A DNA stretch of 31,904 nucleotides from a virus: IMG/VR virus record IMGVR_UViG_3300034061_002955, positions 1 to 31,904 of that record; one strand, 5' to 3'. Positions 23,597 to 30,754 of the stretch are shown here, piece after piece. The translations under genes and the position numbers were made by a program. Within the stretch, counting starts at the first letter, position 1, and each line of letters starts with the position of its first letter. The notes under the pieces are model-generated. The model searched no databases and was not told where the DNA came from. It saw only the letters and a program-made list of their open reading frames with translations.

Positions 23597-23620
23597 ATAA
23601 AAATAAAGTTTAAAAACAAA

Positions 23621-24655
23621 TTATTCGTTACCAATTCTGGTAATAACTTCAGGATATTTTAATCTACACACTTTTTCATTTTTACCACTATAAGTCATTT
23701 TATTTAATAAATATCTCATAGTATTTAAAGCAGATATCCTTTTATCGTTTGAATCAGCAATAACCCAATCAGATACCTTACACGTGTTTTTAATCATCTT
23801 TTCCTTGTATTTGGTTATTTCTTCCCATTTATTAGCAATAGCTGCGTCATTTGGTGAATACTTCCAATATTTTAATGGACTCATTTGTCTTGCTCTAAAT
23901 CTAATTTGTTGAGTTTCTTTTGTTATTGATAACCAAAACTTAAATAACTTAACCCCTGAATCTATCAATTCCTTTTCAAAGTTATTGACACTACCCATAA
24001 AATCATTATACTCTTTTTTTGTTGAATAACCCATAACTGGTTCAACAACAGCTCTATTATACCAACTCCTATCAAAAAATGTAATCTTACCTTTCTTAAT
24101 ATGTTTAGAATATCTACCAAACCAATTAGTTTTTTCTTCCTCTGTTGGGATACCTAAAGCTACTACGTTGAAATATTTAGGATCTAAATACTCAGTCATT
24201 ACCTTAATTATCGATCCCTTACCAGCAGAATCCCTACCTTCAAATACAATGACTAATTTTTCATTATTATTTTTAACCCACTCCTGTAATTTCAATAACT
24301 CAATCTGTAAAGCAACTTTTTCTTTAAGAAATTTCTTTTTACTTATTTTAGATTTTATTATATCATCCAAACCCAAACTATCTTCAATATTAATTTCAGG
24401 TAATTCATTATCATTACCCCTTAAATCAATAATTTCAATTACTTTCTTTAAAAAACTTTCAATAACTACTTTTTTATCACCTTTTTTTAGGATTAACCTA
24501 TCTATCGCCCTTAAAAATGTGCTATAATCAATATCCTTAAAATTGGGGTTGGTTGATAAGCTACTTAATAAACGTTCTATACGTCTATTGTAGTGATTAT
24601 CAACCTTTAACTTCGTCTTAATACCCTCAATAAAATTATTATTATCTATTTCCAT
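23621..24655 (-). CDS. ppk2: Polyphosphate kinase 2 (PPK2 family)
   Basis: The protein has 344 residues. The PPK2 core occupies about 105-335: Walker A in VFEGRDSAGKGSIIKV (137-152), a conserved NWFGRYSKHI segment, Walker B with ITFFDRSWYNRAVVEPVMGY (191-210), FKFWLSITKETQQIRFRARQ (238-257) and the lid PLKYWKYSPNDAA (260-272). PPK2 enzymes transfer phosphate between polyphosphate and nucleotides; class I members mainly make NTP from NDP. All key motifs are intact, so it should be active. The first about 100 residues are an extra Lys-rich helical region. It follows the ribonucleotide reductase gene but has its own promoter (24660-24691) after a terminator, so it is separately controlled. Confidence 0.9.
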   Translation of the reverse strand: MEIDNNNFIEGIKTKLKVDNHYNRRIERLLSSLSTNPNFKDIDYSTFLRAIDRLILKKGDKKVVIESFLKKVIEIIDLRGNDNELPEINIEDSLGLDDIIKSKISKKKFLKEKVALQIELLKLQEWVKNNNEKLVIVFEGRDSAGKGSIIKVMTEYLDPKYFNVVALGIPTEEEKTNWFGRYSKHIKKGKITFFDRSWYNRAVVEPVMGYSTKKEYNDFMGSVNNFEKELIDSGVKLFKFWLSITKETQQIRFRARQMSPLKYWKYSPNDAAIANKWEEITKYKEKMIKNTCKVSDWVIADSNDKRISALNTMRYLLNKMTYSGKNEKVCRLKYPEVITRIGNE

Positions 24656-24659
24656 ATAG

Positions 24660-24691
24660 CAAAAATAGTAAATGTTAAACTAAAAAACAAA
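24660..24691 (-). promoter_or_regulatory. Bacteroidota-type promoter for ppk2
   Basis: On the minus strand there is TTTG (24691-24688), a 20-nt spacer and TATTTTTG (24667-24660), matching TTTG/TAnnTTTG. The -7 element ends only 4 nt before the ATG at 24655, so the mRNA would be leaderless or nearly so. Confidence 0.6.
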
Positions 24692-24699
24692 TAATAAAC

Positions 24700-24726
24700 A
24701 AAAAAGGTGGAATTACCCACCTTTTT
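24700..24726 (-). terminator. Terminator after the ribonucleotide reductase gene
   Basis: AAAAAGGTGG (24701-24710) / CCACCTTTTT (24717-24726) is a perfect 10-bp stem with a 6-nt loop. The minus-strand side ends in a T6 tract. It lies directly after the reductase stop codon and before the ppk2 promoter. Confidence 0.8.
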
Positions 24727-24728
24727 AC

Positions 24729-26981
24729 TTAGTTTTTCATTGCTTCTAACATTTCAGGACTTATCTCACAAGCCCCACCATAACAACTAGCCGCTCCCAT
24801 AGTATCCATATCCACGTATTCAGGTTGTTTAATTGCCGTGTTAAAATCAAAATCCCTTTGTTTTAACTCACGATTAATTCTAACCCATTTGTGATATAAA
24901 TGTAAATCTTTAAGACATAATACCATTTCTTTAATATCACCCTTGAAGAATCTCTTAGCGAATTGTTTAGCTCTTCTAATCCAATCTTTCTTGATTAAAC
25001 CTTCAACTCTTGTTCCTTGTAATTTCAAATCTCTTTTATTTACATAGTCACAAGCTTCCCATAAGTTACCATCGAAAGCGTGTAATCCATCAACGATTAA
25101 ACCTGAAGCGAAGAAAGCTGCATCATCATACTTATCGTATAATTCTTCACCTGACAATACTGATGTAAATGGTGCTTGGTTGAAATCTTTATCACCTGTT
25201 AATGGTAAGAATGATACCGCTGCGAAGTCATATCTATTATTAAACAAATACTCTTCTACCACATCATAATCAGAATAATCCAATTCAACTGTATTAGAAA
25301 CTGAATGTCTTAAATATGGTTGAACATTTCTTTCGTGATTTGTTCCATACTCAACCCAATTGTTTTGGATTGTTTTAACCACTTCTAATTGATTCATACC
25401 AACCAAATCTTTTTTGAACTTAGCATTCTTATTAGCCATTACTGGAATATATGCCACGTAATCTGTTTTGTTAGCACTCCATACAGATTCTTCAATTAAA
25501 TAAGGATGTTCTTCATTTAAGTATTTACCAATACCTGATTGTTTGTTGATTTGCATTACCCTAAAATATCTTGGAGCGTGATCTCCGTGACAACCAGAAG
25601 GTGATTTCAATAATACTGAAGCATTTCCTGATGGTTTTACACAAGTTGTTCTTGATGCTGGGTTAATACCAATAATTTCAGCTAATTCTTGATTTACCTT
25701 TTTAACAATCTCAGCACCTTTTCTTTGGATTTCAGGATTCATCATAATATGTGGATTAGCCATCCAACCTGTAAATGAACAACCTAACAAAGCTTCTCTT
25801 CTGAAAATTGATTCTGTTATTTCACCTAAGTATGGGAAATCAGCATAACCAGCTTGTAATGTTCCTAAGATAGATAAAGCCTCACAAGCTTCATAAAACT
25901 TATCTTCAGTTGTACACATACCACCATTACCTTCAGTTAAGTTACATCCTTGAAAACCACTTAAACCTTCAATTTGTGGATATAAACCAATCTCAACACA
26001 AGGATTAGTTACTTGATCCTCATCATCTACAAAGTAGAAACCTGGTTCACCAAAATCTTTAATTGAAGTAAAAATCCTGTTGAATTGCTCTTTTGTTGTA
26101 GTGTTTCTGTTAATCACGGCTGAGTTGTTAGATCTTGCTCTTTGTGGGCTTTCATAATACCAATTACCAACTTTAGCATTCATCATCTCATCATCTTCAG
26201 GTGAAAATAAACAAATAGTAGCACTTCTTCTTACACCACCTGACAATACCGCATCTGCCATATGCATAATGAAGTCGTAAGCCATAATAGGTCTAATTAG
26301 ATTAGAACCTTGATTTAAGTTTCTCTCAATTAATTCCTCACTCTTTAATAATGATTTTCTCAAACCTTCAGGTCCAGGAGCTTTAAATCCACCACTAATC
26401 ATAGCACCTTCAGGTCTAATTAAACTCAAATCAAATCTAATTTCGTATCCTTGATACTCAGGGAATGGTGTTTCTTGTCCTTCTTCAACATAAGATGAAA
26501 TTAAGATACCAAAAGCATCTGCCCATCCTTCAATGTTGTCAGGAACTACAAATGTTTTTGTCCCTTTTGTTCTTTTAGTGATATTAGGTAATTTGCTAAT
26601 GTGTTTATATTGAACTGAAAATCCAACACCACAACCACATAATAACAAATACATAATCTCTTGGAAACTTCTTACTCTATCCACGTATGTAGCTGTACAA
26701 TTGTATAGTCTAGCATTGTGTTTAAGAATTGGTTCTCCACCAAATTGTAATGCTCTTTGTGAACCCAATACTAACCTATCTTTATAGGCGTTTTCAGCTT
26801 TCTCAAATAATTCATTAAATCTAGGGTTGTTTAAAAAATTAGCATACTTTGTTTTATGCATGTTCATAACCCTATTAACCGAATCTTCCCAAGATTCTGT
26901 TCTGTTTTCTTCGTCAATCCATCTCGAATAATCTAAATAATACTTTAAATCACTCGCTAATTGAAGTCCGTTTTTACTCAT
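24729..26981 (-). CDS. nrdJ: Adenosylcobalamin-dependent ribonucleoside-triphosphate reductase (class II, monomeric)
   Basis: The protein has 750 residues, near the 739 of Lactobacillus RTPR. LYNCTATYVD (92-101) carries C95. TNPCVEIGLYP (325-335) carries N326, the radical C328 and E330. FQGCNLTE (343-350) carries C346, the partner of C95. CGCGVGFSVQY and CVKPSGNASVLLKSPSGCHG are typical class II segments. The C-terminus SCYGGACEIS gives the C-x4-C pair (C733, C738) that re-reduces the active site. It makes dNTPs from NTPs with coenzyme B12 and needs no oxygen or small subunit. No ATP-cone is visible. Cobalamin would come from the host. A TATTTATA element occurs 33 nt before the start. Confidence 0.93.
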   Translation of the reverse strand: MSKNGLQLASDLKYYLDYSRWIDEENRTESWEDSVNRVMNMHKTKYANFLNNPRFNELFEKAENAYKDRLVLGSQRALQFGGEPILKHNARLYNCTATYVDRVRSFQEIMYLLLCGCGVGFSVQYKHISKLPNITKRTKGTKTFVVPDNIEGWADAFGILISSYVEEGQETPFPEYQGYEIRFDLSLIRPEGAMISGGFKAPGPEGLRKSLLKSEELIERNLNQGSNLIRPIMAYDFIMHMADAVLSGGVRRSATICLFSPEDDEMMNAKVGNWYYESPQRARSNNSAVINRNTTTKEQFNRIFTSIKDFGEPGFYFVDDEDQVTNPCVEIGLYPQIEGLSGFQGCNLTEGNGGMCTTEDKFYEACEALSILGTLQAGYADFPYLGEITESIFRREALLGCSFTGWMANPHIMMNPEIQRKGAEIVKKVNQELAEIIGINPASRTTCVKPSGNASVLLKSPSGCHGDHAPRYFRVMQINKQSGIGKYLNEEHPYLIEESVWSANKTDYVAYIPVMANKNAKFKKDLVGMNQLEVVKTIQNNWVEYGTNHERNVQPYLRHSVSNTVELDYSDYDVVEEYLFNNRYDFAAVSFLPLTGDKDFNQAPFTSVLSGEELYDKYDDAAFFASGLIVDGLHAFDGNLWEACDYVNKRDLKLQGTRVEGLIKKDWIRRAKQFAKRFFKGDIKEMVLCLKDLHLYHKWVRINRELKQRDFDFNTAIKQPEYVDMDTMGAASCYGGACEISPEMLEAMKN

Positions 26982-27014
26982 CTTTCTATTTCTTTTTAAT
27001 TATTTTATTGTTTA

Positions 27015-27022
27015 TATAAATA
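27015..27022 (-). promoter_or_regulatory. TATTTATA element upstream of the reductase gene (distant placement)
   Basis: TATTTATA on the minus strand lies 33 nt before the reductase start at 26981. The distance differs from the 4-5 nt seen before virion genes, so it may be chance in AT-rich DNA or a promoter with a normal leader. Confidence 0.25.
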
Positions 27023-27080
27023 TGTAATTTTTAGGAAAAAATACAAGGGAAAATGAAAAATCCCCCAATTATTTTTTGTT

Positions 27081-27106
27081 AAAAACCTAATAAAATCAAT
27101 ATTAGG
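27081..27106 (-). terminator. Terminator after the DnaB-like helicase gene
   Basis: CCTAATA / TATTAGG (27086-27092 and 27100-27106) forms a 7-bp stem with a 7-nt loop, followed on the minus strand by T5. It lies about 35 nt beyond the helicase stop codon. A second, weaker GGAAAA/TTTTCC hairpin without a T tract sits at 27125-27140. The rest of the 159-nt gap between the helicase and reductase genes holds no ORF of note. Confidence 0.6.
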
Positions 27107-27140
27107 GAGTTATAATTAATTAGGGGAAAATCTTTTTTCC

Positions 27141-28529
27141 TTAAAGAGCTTCTTCATCTCCTACTACTCTTTCTTTCTGTTTTTTTTGTAGAATGTCGTT
27201 AATTCTATTCCTTTTCTTTTCTTCTTTCTTGTTTTCAACACCTAAGAAAGTAAGTTCTTCTGTACTATTGTCAGTATCAATTTGAACTGAACCATTATCG
27301 AATAATACATTTTCAAATACAACACCTGCGGGTCCAAATCTATTCTTTAAGATTGACATATTAGCTCTACCGCTTTCTTGTTGTTCCATTGTTCTACCAA
27401 TAGAATATAAAAAGTGAGCAAATTGTGATTTTTTAATTGAACCACCACCCATATCAGATGTCACAATTTCCTGTCCAATTGACTGCCTACCACCTTGTGT
27501 GAATAAGTGGATAGGTATTTTAAGTTCCTCAGCTAATGTTTCAAATTGTCTTACCAATACACCTTCAGCTGTCCAACTTTCCTCTGCTAGTTGAATACAA
27601 TCTAAATAATCCACAACAATCATATCAGGCGTAATATTGTTTTGTCTCTGTTTTTTAACCCAATTACGGATTTTCTCAAAGGTTGTTCCGTATGAAGGAA
27701 ACTTCTTTAATACAAGCTTACCTTTACCTCTAATACCTTGAATAATCTCAATAACCGCTGATTTATTTTCTTTTAAATCATTGATTGGAATACCTGTCCA
27801 ACAAGCGTAATGCTTACGTTTAATATCCCTCACTTTATCCTCAAAGAAAATATGGAATACTGTCTTACCTAAATTATAGTTTGTATTCGCTATCTTAGTT
27901 GCACAAGTGGATTTACCTGTTCCTAATGGTGCAATACCTAAACTTACCTCACCCGAACCTAACCCACCACCAGTTGATCTATCAAAACCACCGATACCAA
28001 ATGGTAATGGTTTTCTTTCATCATTATCCAACACATTTTCAATATTATCCAAAGCATCTTCACCATTATCTTTATCTTCTGATATGTTGATAGCTTTCTT
28101 AATAATATCTTCACACTTATCATACGATTCAAAATCACCTTTTTCAAGTATCTTTTGAACTTTCTGAATGGCTTTCTTTAATTCTTGTTGTTTACAGAAA
28201 TTGATTACTTTATGTTGAACGAAACTACTATCAGCTAATTCAACATTCTTAACCCCTTCAAGTTCATCAACAAGAACTCTTCTTGTAACTTCTGATGATG
28301 CCTCTGAATTGATGATACTTTCAATAGCATCCATCGTAGGTATAGCATCATACTTAACATAATACTCCTTAACATATTGAGTGATAACCCTAAAATATTG
28401 ATTATCAAAATATTTTGGATCGATTATATTAATGTAGTTCTCCCCAAAAGTTCTGTCAGTAAAGATCTGAGCCAGAACTTTAGATTGAAAGCTATCACCT
28501 AAATACCCAAAATTTTCTTTATCACTCAT
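27141..28529 (-). CDS. DnaB-like replicative helicase (gp41-like)
   Basis: The protein has 462 residues. An N-terminal helical domain (about 8-150, with YFRVITQYVKEYYVKYDAIP) leads to a RecA-type ATPase: PFGIGGFDRSTGGGLGSGEV (176-195), Walker A GIAPLGTGKSTCA (198-210), the catalytic Glu in FHIFFEDK (E230), and Walker B DMIVVDYLDCI (302-312). GGRQSIGQ and the later SIGRTMEQQ, then MSILKNRFGPAG, supply the sensor and arginine-finger regions. It unwinds DNA at the phage fork as a hexamer. The C-terminal 35 residues are charged (KKEEKKRNR) and could bind primase or a loader. It begins 1 nt after the 28531-29016 gene (TAATATG), so the two are coupled. Confidence 0.9.
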   Translation of the reverse strand: MSDKENFGYLGDSFQSKVLAQIFTDRTFGENYINIIDPKYFDNQYFRVITQYVKEYYVKYDAIPTMDAIESIINSEASSEVTRRVLVDELEGVKNVELADSSFVQHKVINFCKQQELKKAIQKVQKILEKGDFESYDKCEDIIKKAINISEDKDNGEDALDNIENVLDNDERKPLPFGIGGFDRSTGGGLGSGEVSLGIAPLGTGKSTCATKIANTNYNLGKTVFHIFFEDKVRDIKRKHYACWTGIPINDLKENKSAVIEIIQGIRGKGKLVLKKFPSYGTTFEKIRNWVKKQRQNNITPDMIVVDYLDCIQLAEESWTAEGVLVRQFETLAEELKIPIHLFTQGGRQSIGQEIVTSDMGGGSIKKSQFAHFLYSIGRTMEQQESGRANMSILKNRFGPAGVVFENVLFDNGSVQIDTDNSTEELTFLGVENKKEEKKRNRINDILQKKQKERVVGDEEAL

Positions 28530-28530
28530 A

Positions 28531-29016
28531 TTATTCAGCCTCTTCTGTGTGTTGTAATGCGTTTTGTAATCTCGAAATAATTGTTGAGATAGAATCTTTG
28601 ATGTCTACAATGTATCTAATTCTTTGTCCACTTTCAAAGAAAACAGGGATACATAATCCATAACCAGAAAACATAGTTTCCGATACAGGTCTACCATCTA
28701 CTTTCACAGTAAATGTGAAATTGTCTTTAATGTCATTAAGATTATACTTAGGTATATCTTTAATCACTAATTCACCATCATCATCATAGTAAAAACCATA
28801 CGGGTCGTAGTTATTCCAAAGGTGATCAACACTCTTTTTCATAATCCCCTTCTTAATGATGCTCACAACTTCATCTGTTGTGTCTTTCATTGACAAACTT
28901 CTCGCTGCTTTGTCATTGAACTTTCTTACGTTGAAGAATCTTTGGACGATAATGTCCTTGTTTAGTTTTAACACGAACTCAAATCGTGTCTTGAATTTTT
29001 CGTTTCCGATACTCAT
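28531..29016 (-). CDS. Hypothetical protein coupled to the replicative helicase
   Basis: The protein has 161 residues. No family is recognised. Residues 1-60 are mixed, with IVQRFFNVRKFNDKAARSLS. A charged middle (DPYGFYYDDDGELVIKDIPK, from residue 71) is followed by a beta-rich C-terminal half (FTFTVKVDGRPVSETMFSGY) and a final helix. The gene ends 1 nt before the helicase start codon, so the products are probably made in fixed ratio. T4-like phages need a helicase loader (gp59) and a single-strand binding protein (gp32), but neither signature is visible, so those roles are only suggestions from position. Confidence 0.7.
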   Translation of the reverse strand: MSIGNEKFKTRFEFVLKLNKDIIVQRFFNVRKFNDKAARSLSMKDTTDEVVSIIKKGIMKKSVDHLWNNYDPYGFYYDDDGELVIKDIPKYNLNDIKDNFTFTVKVDGRPVSETMFSGYGLCIPVFFESGQRIRYIVDIKDSISTIISRLQNALQHTEEAE

Positions 29017-29044
29017 TTTTTATTTATTTTTAATTGTTAAACAT

Positions 29045-29467
29045 TTAGTTTCCACTTGAACCAAAACCACTATCACCTCTTTGAGTTTCATTTAACTCAC
29101 TCACTTCCTCTAACTCAATTGTTGGGTAAGGCATAATGATTAATTGACCTATTTTATCACCAACATTATAAACTTCTCCATTATCCCAAGTTAATTTTTT
29201 AAATCTAAACTTGATTTCCCCTCTATAACCTGAATCTACAACACCAACGTGATTTGCTAATATTTGTTTTGTTTTACTGATTGAAGATCTTGGAAATAAT
29301 AGTCCAACGTGACCTTCAGGTATTTCAACAGCGATGTCTGTTCCATACTCATAATAAACTTCACCTTTTACCAATGATGTTGCCACCATATCCATACCAG
29401 CGTCACCTAATTTAGCATATTGTGGTGTCACCGCTTTTTTACTTAATTTTTTAAATCTTACTATCAT
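29045..29467 (-). CDS. dut: dUTP diphosphatase (trimeric dUTPase)
   Basis: The protein has 140 residues, the usual length. All five motifs are present in order: DAGMDMVA (motif I, about 22-29), PRSSIS (II, 59-64), GVVDSGYRGEI (III, about 74-84), IGQLIIMP (IV) and RGDSGFGSSG (V, C-terminal, ending one residue before the stop). The enzyme hydrolyses dUTP to dUMP and pyrophosphate, keeping uracil out of phage DNA and supplying dUMP for dTMP synthesis. It starts by ATGA overlap with the exonuclease gene and belongs to the replication/nucleotide cluster with the reductase and helicase. Confidence 0.95.
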   Translation of the reverse strand: MIVRFKKLSKKAVTPQYAKLGDAGMDMVATSLVKGEVYYEYGTDIAVEIPEGHVGLLFPRSSISKTKQILANHVGVVDSGYRGEIKFRFKKLTWDNGEVYNVGDKIGQLIIMPYPTIELEEVSELNETQRGDSGFGSSGN

Positions 29468-30480
29468 AATATTGCTTTTTTATATAATTTCTTTTCTTTC
29501 TCCATAATAATATAAAATGGTTTGAAAAAATCAATGAACCCTGAATCTGATTTCGGCATATATGAATAGATACCATCATTAATCATTTGTTTCATTAATA
29601 CCTTGTAATCTCTACCTTCAGGGTTTAATACACCATTAATTAATTCTTCTTCAATCCGTTCTTTAACTTCATCAGTTACCAACGGCTGACTTAAATCAAT
29701 TATCTTTCGATTTGTTATGTATAAGGTTTCACCCATTACACCATGTTTTGATTTACCATTAATTAAATTACGTAATACTGACGCTTCTCTTCCCCTTGAT
29801 TCGGGTAATAATTTACCCCCTTTTTCAATAACCCATTCTAATGTTTTTTCTTCTTTTACTAACTCTGGAAATAACTTAAATAAAGTTGCTTCTCCCATAC
29901 CATAAACACCTGCTATGTTATCTGAATTACAACCTGTTAAAACTTTTACTAAAGATACATTTTTATGAGTATAATCTAAATACTTACTCCAATTTTTTTC
30001 ATTTACAAAATCTCTTTTATCGGCTAAATAAACTTCTGTGTTATTACTGATTAATTGCAATAAATCCCTATCGTTTGTATATACATACTTATACTCGTTT
30101 GGAGTATTTAAACAATAGTAAGCAATACAATCATCAGCCTCAGAACCTTCATCTTCAAATTGTCTTAAATATAATTCCTCACAATAATATTGAGATTTAA
30201 TCTTTTGAATGTTAAACTGATAATCTTTATCTATTTTATTGTTTAACTCTTCACGCTGTATTTTATAGTCAGGATAAAATGTTCTTCTATAATCCTTAGA
30301 ATTAGAACCATCCCAAAATACAATAACTTTATCAGGGTATATCTTATTTATCATCATCTTAATTGTGATGATAAATTGATATAATCCACCTATATTATCT
30401 TCATTAAATATTACGTTTTTAGCACCTTTAGTACCTCTTTTTAATAGATAGTTCCCATCTATTACTAATGTTTTTATCAT
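29464..30480 (-). CDS. 5'-3' exonuclease, FEN/PIN family (T4 RNase H-like)
   Basis: The protein has 338 residues. The acidic FEN residues are visible: D8 (VIDGN), D57 (VFWDGSNSKDYRR), E114/D116/D117 (EGSEADDCIAYY), D137/D139 (YTNDRDLLQL), and D187 in the helix-hairpin-helix LTGCNSDNIAGVYGMGEATL (181-200). In T4 this enzyme removes RNA primers and trims lagging-strand 5' ends; in other phages it is a domain of DNA polymerase I. Here it is a stand-alone protein, close to T4 RNase H (305 residues). It overlaps the dUTPase gene by ATGA. A 31-nt gap separates it from the upstream short gene. Confidence 0.9.
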   Translation of the reverse strand: MIKTLVIDGNYLLKRGTKGAKNVIFNEDNIGGLYQFIITIKMMINKIYPDKVIVFWDGSNSKDYRRTFYPDYKIQREELNNKIDKDYQFNIQKIKSQYYCEELYLRQFEDEGSEADDCIAYYCLNTPNEYKYVYTNDRDLLQLISNNTEVYLADKRDFVNEKNWSKYLDYTHKNVSLVKVLTGCNSDNIAGVYGMGEATLFKLFPELVKEEKTLEWVIEKGGKLLPESRGREASVLRNLINGKSKHGVMGETLYITNRKIIDLSQPLVTDEVKERIEEELINGVLNPEGRDYKVLMKQMINDGIYSYMPKSDSGFIDFFKPFYIIMEKEKKLYKKAIL

Positions 30481-30511
30481 AGTTTAATTCTATTAAAAAA
30501 CATTTTAAAAA

Positions 30512-30754
30512 TCAAACAATCCTTAAAATACCTTCATCATCCCTCCAAACACTACCCTCCGCCAATCCTATTGGGCTGTTTGGTAGGTTTCTAAATACAA
30601 CATTACTATTAATATTAGTATTAGTATCAAAATTATTAGTATTAGTATTTAAATAAGTAATATTTCCCAAATTAGGAATATAATTATTTCCAAAATTAAT
30701 AATTCTATCAACTAAAGGTTTTTTCTTACCCATTAAATGTTTTAAACTTCTCAT
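30512..30754 (-). CDS. Short protein with fibre-tip-like C-terminus
   Basis: The protein has 80 residues. After a basic N-terminus (MRSLKHLMGKKKPLVDRI) comes an Asn/Thr-rich repeat-like segment (NTNTNNFDTNTNINSNV, about 36-52). The ending FRNLPNSPIGLAEGSVWRDD continues into EGILRIV. The LP.sp.GL..GsvW.d.g.lkiv pattern is a frequent ending of phage fibre and other virion proteins. Its role in such a small protein is unclear. The gene overlaps the glycosyltransferase gene by ATGA, so it is co-expressed with it. It could be a decoration or fibre-tip piece; this is inference from the motif. Confidence 0.6.
   Translation of the reverse strand: MRSLKHLMGKKKPLVDRIINFGNNYIPNLGNITYLNTNTNNFDTNTNINSNVVFRNLPNSPIGLAEGSVWRDDEGILRIV

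Noticed and set aside
24168-24527. 119-codon rightward open frame opposite ppk2
   Set aside because: The opposite strand encodes intact PPK2 motifs through this span; the frame gives a Leu/Ser-rich antisense product with no recognisable pattern.
27907-28158. Rightward and leftward short frames within the helicase gene
   Set aside because: They overlap the helicase N-terminal region and Walker A coding sequence and have Pro/Ser/His-rich products typical of shadow frames.
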